Source: a bacterium
GTDB lineage: Bacteria > Planctomycetota > J058 > JAJDCP01
Direction: 5' to 3'
Assembly: GCA_030428695.1 (NCBI GenBank)
Contig: JAUIEM010000188.1
Span: 1 to 18,623 of the forward strand
Length of the DNA: 18,623 nucleotides
Of this stretch, positions 15,156 to 18,623 are shown piece by piece (positions within the stretch are counted from its first letter, which is position 1; each line of letters begins with the position of its first letter). Made by a program: the position numbers and the translations under genes. The notes under the pieces were generated by a model. That model saw only the letters and a list, made by a program, of their open reading frames with translations, had not been told where the DNA came from and did no database searches.

Positions 15156-15680
15156 CTACCGGGCCGGCGGGCTGCTCGCGCTGGCCTGGCGACCGACGGC
15201 GACGCGGATCGTGCCGTCCTGATCCATGAAGAACTGGCGCCTCCCCGTCTCGCCGGGGGTGATCGGGTCGGCGTAGCACGCGTAGCCCTCGACCTCCGCG
15301 CTCGGCCCGCCGTCATCTCCCGGCTTGTAGACCGGCTCGTAGGTGAAGACGTAGCCCGATTTGGTGCCGCTGCCGAGCATCGTGTCGATCAAACCTGCCC
15401 GCTCGAGCTCCACGAGGCTCTCGGCGTAATCGTGCAGGCCATCGGACTCCATCTCGCCCTGGTAGAACATCGCGTTGCTGCTGACCAGCGTACGCAGGCT
15501 GGAGATCGCGCTCGCCTCGTTCGCCTGCATGCGCGCCCTCAGCAGGTTGGGCACGGCGATGGCGGCGATGATGACGACGATGACGAGCAGGATCGCGCCG
15601 ACGGCCGCGATCACGATGCCGACGATACAGCCGGCCGACAGACCTTTCTTCTTCGGGGGACGGTCGGAGGAATCATGCAT
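15156..15680 (-). CDS. type IV pilin-like protein lacking a prepilin cleavage site
   Basis: A 174-residue protein. A basic lead (RPPKKKGLSAGC) precedes one long hydrophobic helix that ends in IAAIAVPNLLRARMQANEAS, the classic end of a pilin/pseudopilin N-terminal helix. A globular domain follows with FYQ, YVFTYEPVY and YADPITPGETGRRQFF, the pattern of small type IV pilin/type II pseudopilin heads, and ends DQDGTIR. The prepilin peptidase signature (G followed by FTLIE) is missing; KKKGLSAGCIVGI stands in its place. It may therefore stay as an uncleaved membrane protein instead of being built into a fibre. The start ATG 15680 has only a weak GAGAG upstream. Its stop converges with the plus-strand gene 47 bases away. 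Its sole upstream neighbour in the same direction is an unknown helical protein. Confidence 0.85.
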   Translation of the reverse strand: MHDSSDRPPKKKGLSAGCIVGIVIAAVGAILLVIVVIIAAIAVPNLLRARMQANEASAISSLRTLVSSNAMFYQGEMESDGLHDYAESLVELERAGLIDTMLGSGTKSGYVFTYEPVYKPGDDGGPSAEVEGYACYADPITPGETGRRQFFMDQDGTIRVAVGRQASASSPPAR

Positions 15681-15763
15681 GAGGTACGTCTCTCGGTGTT
15701 CGATCTCGAGAATCGTAGCCGACGGGTCGCGCCGATGCGAGCGCGCCGTCATGAGGTCGTATG

Positions 15764-16651
15764 TCAACCCGGCAGGTACTGGTGGAACACCTTGTTCGCG
15801 TACTTCGTGACGACCATGCGCAGGGTGTTGCGGAAGTTGTCGGAGATCTCGTTGAAGGCCTCCCGGATCTTCCCGCGTGACAGCAGGTAGTTCAGCAGCA
15901 GGTCGAGGGTCCCTGCCTGGGCGGCGCGCTCGAGCAGGCGGAGCATGGCCTGTTCCTCGGCCCGGTCGACGATGATCCCGTCGGTGCCCTCGATCTCCTG
16001 GATGATGTGCGTCGCCATACGCACCGGGTCGGTCTCCTTGTCGGCCGGGGTCTCCTGTGTCCTCCGGGTCGTTTCCCGGTAGCCGCGTCGGGCCATCGAC
16101 AGGTCGTTGGCGCTCGGCCCGTGCTCGTACTTGAGCTTCCAGGCATGGATCATGCCGACCATGCCCGTCTCGGTCGTGCGCATGTGTTTGAACAGCATGC
16201 CGATGAAGTAGTAGTTCACCTCCATCGGATGCATCGCCGTGCCCTCGAACAGGTACGTACCGTTCGCCGCGGAGCCCGGCACGGTCCCGCTGTTCCCGAG
16301 CTGGATCAGCAGCTGGTAGAGCTGCTTGTAGCGGCTGTCCCATTGCGCCGCGAGGCGGGGATCGTAGACCGACTGGCGGATGCCCTTGTCGCGGCAGTAG
16401 CGGTCGAGCTCGATCGGGTCCTGGAGGATGCGCAGCATGCGCGTGACCTCCCCCCGGAAGGCGTCCGCGTCGTAGTGCTTTGCGCCCTGGGCGTCGATGC
16501 GCAGAAAGGCCCGCAGGTTCTCGGGCACGTGGCGGAACACCGGGTCGGTCGCCAGGCTCAGGCCGGATACCCGCAGCGCGTTGTTACGCCCGGTGGAGAT
16601 CCGGATGCCCGCGCGCATCTCGTTCAGGGAGTGGGTGCTCTCGTCCGCCAT
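15764..16651 (-). CDS. helical protein of unknown function (295 aa)
   Basis: I do not recognise this protein. It is predominantly helical, with acidic and basic residues mixed throughout and no signal peptide or transmembrane helix. A block around YLFEGTAMHPMEVNYYFIGMLFKHMR (~140-167) looks like the most ordered part, and the C-terminal ~60 residues (LLNYLLSRGKIREAFNEISDNFRNTLR) look like a helical bundle. There is one cysteine (CRDKG). ATG 16651 has AAGGAG with 6-nt spacing and a TATGAT box 19 nt upstream. It precedes the pilin-like gene in the same direction by 83 bases; a joint transcript is possible. No catalytic motif is visible and function cannot be inferred. Confidence 0.85.
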   Translation of the reverse strand: MADESTHSLNEMRAGIRISTGRNNALRVSGLSLATDPVFRHVPENLRAFLRIDAQGAKHYDADAFRGEVTRMLRILQDPIELDRYCRDKGIRQSVYDPRLAAQWDSRYKQLYQLLIQLGNSGTVPGSAANGTYLFEGTAMHPMEVNYYFIGMLFKHMRTTETGMVGMIHAWKLKYEHGPSANDLSMARRGYRETTRRTQETPADKETDPVRMATHIIQEIEGTDGIIVDRAEEQAMLRLLERAAQAGTLDLLLNYLLSRGKIREAFNEISDNFRNTLRMVVTKYANKVFHQYLPG

Positions 16652-16670
16652 CGCTGTCTCCTTTCTCTCC

Positions 16671-16676
16671 ATCATA
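16671..16676 (-). promoter_or_regulatory. -10-like box of the 295-aa gene
   Basis: TATGAT on the minus strand is followed by GGAGAGAAAGGAGACAGCG and the ATG. Spacing to the start codon (19 nt) is identical to that at the kinase gene. No clear -35 box. Confidence 0.4.
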
Positions 16677-16791
16677 CCCAGAACTGGCGCGGCGCAGGCG
16701 GACGCCCGGTCGAGAACGGTGAAGCTCCCCGCGGCGGTGGCTTCCCACCCGGATTTCTCTGTAAGAACCCCCGCCGCCCCGGTCAGGAAGG

Positions 16792-16820
16792 TCGGGCCGA
16801 CGCACGGCGCGCCGGCCCGA
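16792..16820 (+). other. leader hairpin before the 28-aa mini-ORF
   Basis: TCGGGCCG pairs perfectly with CGGCCCGA (8 bp, 13-nt loop). It ends 10 bases before GGAGGA. In a plus-strand transcript it would sit in the leader of the mini-ORF and could influence its translation. Confidence 0.35.
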
Positions 16821-16843
16821 GACACCACCCGGAGGACTTTCCG

Positions 16844-16930
16844 ATGAAGACCCGCACCACCCTCAAGGCCGGCGAAGGCCGCAGCATCTCCCGCACCGGT
16901 CACTACACCCAGATGGTCTGGGCGAACTGA
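16844..16930 (+). CDS. possible 28-aa peptide gene
   Basis: GGAGGA lies 7 nt before an ATG that opens a 28-residue basic peptide, starting MKTRTTLKAG and ending GHYTQMVWAN. The last ten residues match the CAP/SCP-superfamily signature (family pattern GHYTQxVW), which is striking for such a short ORF, but no other part of a CAP domain is present. The TGA overlaps the ATG of the next reading frame (TGATG). It may be a small peptide gene, the tail of a decayed gene, or chance. The 547 bases from 16652 to 17198 contain no other supported gene on either strand, apart from the broken frame that follows. Confidence 0.35.
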   Translation: MKTRTTLKAGEGRSISRTGHYTQMVWAN

Positions 16931-17199
16931 TGGATCCCCTGCTGCACCTGCCCTTCGACACTGTCCACAGCGCCCTCGCGGAGCGGACCGGCCGCCCGCC
17001 GAGGAGCCAGCGCCGGCGGCTCGCCGGGCGGCGCTGAGCCCCCTCCCGCGTGGCGACATCGGCGCGCTGCGGAACGGCGAGGCCGCGGCGCTGTTCGAGC
17101 ACCTGATGGCGAGCGGACGTCCCTTCGACGCCCGCCTGCTCGTCCGCCCTCCTGGGCCGCGAGCTCGGCGCGGACCGCATGTACGGGAACTGGCCCTTC
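16930..17199 (+). pseudogene. probable frameshifted gene remnant
   Basis: Protein-like sequence runs through alternating frames. It starts with MDPLLHLPFDTVHSALAERT in the frame of ATG 16930, which closes at TGA 17035. It continues as ALSPLPRGDIGALRNGEAAA and LFEHLMASGRPFDARLLV in the adjacent frame up to about 17145, then returns to the first frame as ALLGRELGADRMYGNWPFY. Two single-base frame changes (near 17000 and near 17146) would join these into one ~90-residue protein. It ends where the convergent selenoprotein gene's stop codon begins. I do not recognise the product. Sequencing error, true decay, or chance composition in high-GC DNA are all possible. Confidence 0.3.
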
Positions 17200-18542
17200 T
17201 ACTCGACGCTCGCCGCCTGCGGATCGACGACGATCGTCAGCGGCAGCTCCTGCCGCAGGTGCAGGCACACCCCGCCAGCGTCCTCGCAGACGTCGTAGAG
17301 CAGGTACAAGGGCAGCGTGACCTCCCCGGGAGGTTGGTCGCCCGGCAGGCGCAGCTCGAGCTCCCAGAGACGCTCCTCCTGGCTCTCGGCCTCGTCCGGT
17401 GGCGGGGACAGGGGCCGCGCCTCGAGGAGCCCGAAGCCGGGCGGCAGGCGGCCGGCGATGCGCAGGCCGGTGGTCTCGTTGTTCCACCACGCGCCGTCCA
17501 GGCTCATCCGCAGGCGCACCCGCACCGCCCGGCCCGGGCGGACCTTGCCCGGCGTGATCAGGGTGCGCACGGTGACGAGGCCCGCGTCGCGCGTGACGCG
17601 AGCGTCCGGGTCGGGGTCCGGCAGGCTGGCGCTGCCCTCGCCGGGCGGGGAGATCTCCGAGCCCTCGGGCTCGACGGGCAGGGGCAAGGGCTCCTCGCCG
17701 CGGGCGCGGATCGCGTCGCGCGCTTCGGTGATCCAGAAGTAGAAGTTGTACGGCTTGTGCAGGCGCGGGCCGTACTGCTGCAGCCGGCGCCGCCAGATGT
17801 ACTGGTTCGGCTGCAGCGCCAGCGCCCGGGTCCAGGCGTCGATCGCGGTCTGCTCGTCGCCTTCCTGGGCGCCCGACCCCTCCGCCCGCCGCTTGTGGAC
17901 GACCCCGAGGCGGAAGATCGCCCGGGCGTCCTCGGCGTCTGCCTGGCCGTACGCGGCCGCGGCGGCGTCGAGGTCACCGGCGAGGAAGCAGGCGTCGCCC
18001 GCGCGCCGCCCGTCCCCCGCTTCCTCCGCCGCGGCCCGCAGCACCGCGGGATCGGCGGGCAGGGGCTCGAGGCGGGCGCTCTCCGGGAACTCCTCCGCCA
18101 TGAACGCGGCGAGCTGGTCGGGACGCCGCGGCTTGGCGCGGATCACCCCGGAGGCGTCGAGCAGCATCGGGATCGGCACGACCCGGTGGTCGAGGAGGTT
18201 GAGCGCGTCGACATAGATGGGCCAGTCGAGCTGTCGCCACTGGGCGTACAGCCGGGCGCGGGCGGGGTGCTGCTCCTGGACGACGCCGATCACCGCCAGA
18301 GAGCCATCATCGATGTAGGGCTGGACCGCTTCCTGCCACACGGGCAGGATCCGACGGCAGCCCGCTCACCAGCTCGCGAAGTGCAGGACGAGCAGCTTCT
18401 TCCCGATGTGATCGGTCAGCCGGCCGAGGGTGCCGTCGAGGCGGGGCAGGAGGAAATCGGGATGGTGCTGGCCGACGTCCATGCCTTCCTCCGCGCACAG
18501 GGGAAGCGACGCGAGCAGCAGGAGCAACAGGCTGCGGAGCAT
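17199..18542 (-). CDS. selenocysteine-containing thioredoxin-fold protein (UxxC) with TPR-like and DsbD-N-like regions
   Basis: Read from ATG 18542 (GGAGG 8 nt upstream) through an in-frame TGA at codon 59, this gives a 447-residue protein. MLRSLLLLLLASLPLCAEE is a signal peptide. Residues 22-135 are a thioredoxin/redoxin fold: PDFLLPRLDG, LLVLHFASW, then U59-A-G-C62, and VVPIPMLLDASGVI with the cis-proline strand. U59 stands exactly at the first, reactive cysteine of CxxC. Residues ~150-260 are TPR-like and contain YIWRRRLQQYGPRLHKPY. The last ~130 residues are beta-rich, with C419 and C426, reminiscent of the DsbD N-terminal domain. Sequence quality is even on both sides of the TGA, and a SECIS-like hairpin follows it. 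The role is probably thiol/selenol redox work outside the cytoplasm; the partner is unknown. A start after the TGA (GTG 18341) would cut the redox fold and remove the signal peptide. Confidence 0.88.
18331..18349 (-). promoter_or_regulatory. bacterial SECIS-like hairpin
   Basis: On the minus strand TCCTGCC and GGCAGGA pair over 7 bp with the 5-nt apical loop CGTGT. The stem starts 17 nt after the UGA and the loop begins 24 nt after it. Known bacterial SECIS elements place the apical loop roughly 16-37 nt after the UGA and carry a G within its first two bases; here the second base is G. A second possible stem, GCGGGC/GCCCGT, starts right at the UGA and would compete. Confidence 0.7.
18366..18368 (-). 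other. in-frame UGA read as selenocysteine (U59)
   Basis: The codon lies between TGG (W58) and GCG-GGC-TGC (A-G-C62), where CxxC thioredoxins have TGC or TGT. A one-base change from a cysteine codon yields it. The upstream 58 codons and downstream 388 codons share one frame and make a continuous domain. Confidence 0.85.
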
Positions 18543-18623
18543 GCGGGGGGCCTCCGGTGGAAGCGGTGTATCCCCTGCAACGCAGCAGCGCCCCCGCCGG
18601 TTCCCTCAGCCGTCTTCCTTGCG

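Noticed and set aside
16844..17037. Second selenocysteine codon at the TGA of the mini-ORF (16928-16930)
   Set aside because: Readthrough gives Arg/Pro-rich composition-driven sequence with no UxxC context aligned to a fold.
17199..18341. Reading the last gene as a 380-residue protein starting at GTG 18341
   Set aside because: That start lacks a ribosome site, begins inside a thioredoxin fold after its active site, and ignores a perfect in-frame N-terminus with signal peptide.
18606..18623. Possible last codons (RKEDG and TGA) of another minus-strand gene at the right edge
   Set aside because: Only six codons are visible, too little to support a gene, though the position fits an upstream neighbour of the selenoprotein.
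1..18623. CRISPR arrays, tRNA or rRNA genes, insertion sequences, phage genes
   Set aside because: No regularly spaced direct repeats, no cloverleaf or rRNA-like sequence, and no transposase, integrase or phage protein was seen on either strand.

Overview
The window is very GC-rich, densely coded bacterial chromosome. GTG starts are frequent, 5' leaders are short, and there are no tRNA or rRNA genes, insertion sequences or CRISPR arrays. A giant Ser/Thr kinase with a DWG motif and TPR tail, an excisionase-type HTH domain joined to an acidic linker and a membrane anchor, a small membrane-anchored partner and a degenerate type IV pilin-like protein together look most like a Planctomycetota or neighbouring deep lineage. 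That placement is an inference from protein style, not a database result.

Layout. Bases 1-2033 (+) hold the end of a proline-rich FHA-domain protein with a C-terminal membrane anchor, then a small protein of unknown function. Bases 2034-2567 contain no gene. They hold two back-to-back long imperfect palindromes (2038-2184 and 2190-2436) and the promoter and leader of pnp. Bases 2568-5184 encode polynucleotide phosphorylase and a coupled macrodomain (ADP-ribose-type) protein. A helical protein of unknown function follows (5261-5986). Bases 5987-6619 are a gene-free, hairpin-rich stretch between two converging terminators. On the minus strand come a two-gene membrane/HTH operon (7769 to 6620), a secreted M28 metallopeptidase (9463 to 7976) and a 1248-residue membrane Ser/Thr kinase with TPRs (13277 to 9531). 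Divergent from the kinase is a pair of overlapping genes with HEAT-like C-termini (13383-15108, +). The right end (minus strand) carries a pilin-like protein, an unknown 295-residue protein and a thioredoxin-fold protein. On the plus strand, 16844-17199 holds a mini-ORF and what looks like a broken gene.

The two strongest discoveries are these. (1) The rightmost gene reads through an in-frame UGA that sits exactly where the first cysteine of a thioredoxin CxxC motif belongs (U59-A-G-C62). A bacterial SECIS-like hairpin lies 17 nt downstream. The gene is therefore best read as a 447-residue selenoprotein running 18542 to 17199, not as the 380-residue ORF that starts after the UGA. (2) Two intergenic regions 4 kb apart share hairpins with 12-bp stems of different sequence closed by an identical 9-nt loop, TCGTACCTC (three copies plus one degenerate copy). 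This covariation pattern suggests a structured, possibly mobile or protein-bound, repeat family.

Functional links are partial. PNPase plus a macrodomain suggests RNA decay tied to ADP-ribose/NAD chemistry. The FHA protein and the kinase may belong to one phospho-signalling network. The selenoprotein is probably an exported thiol/selenol redox protein.
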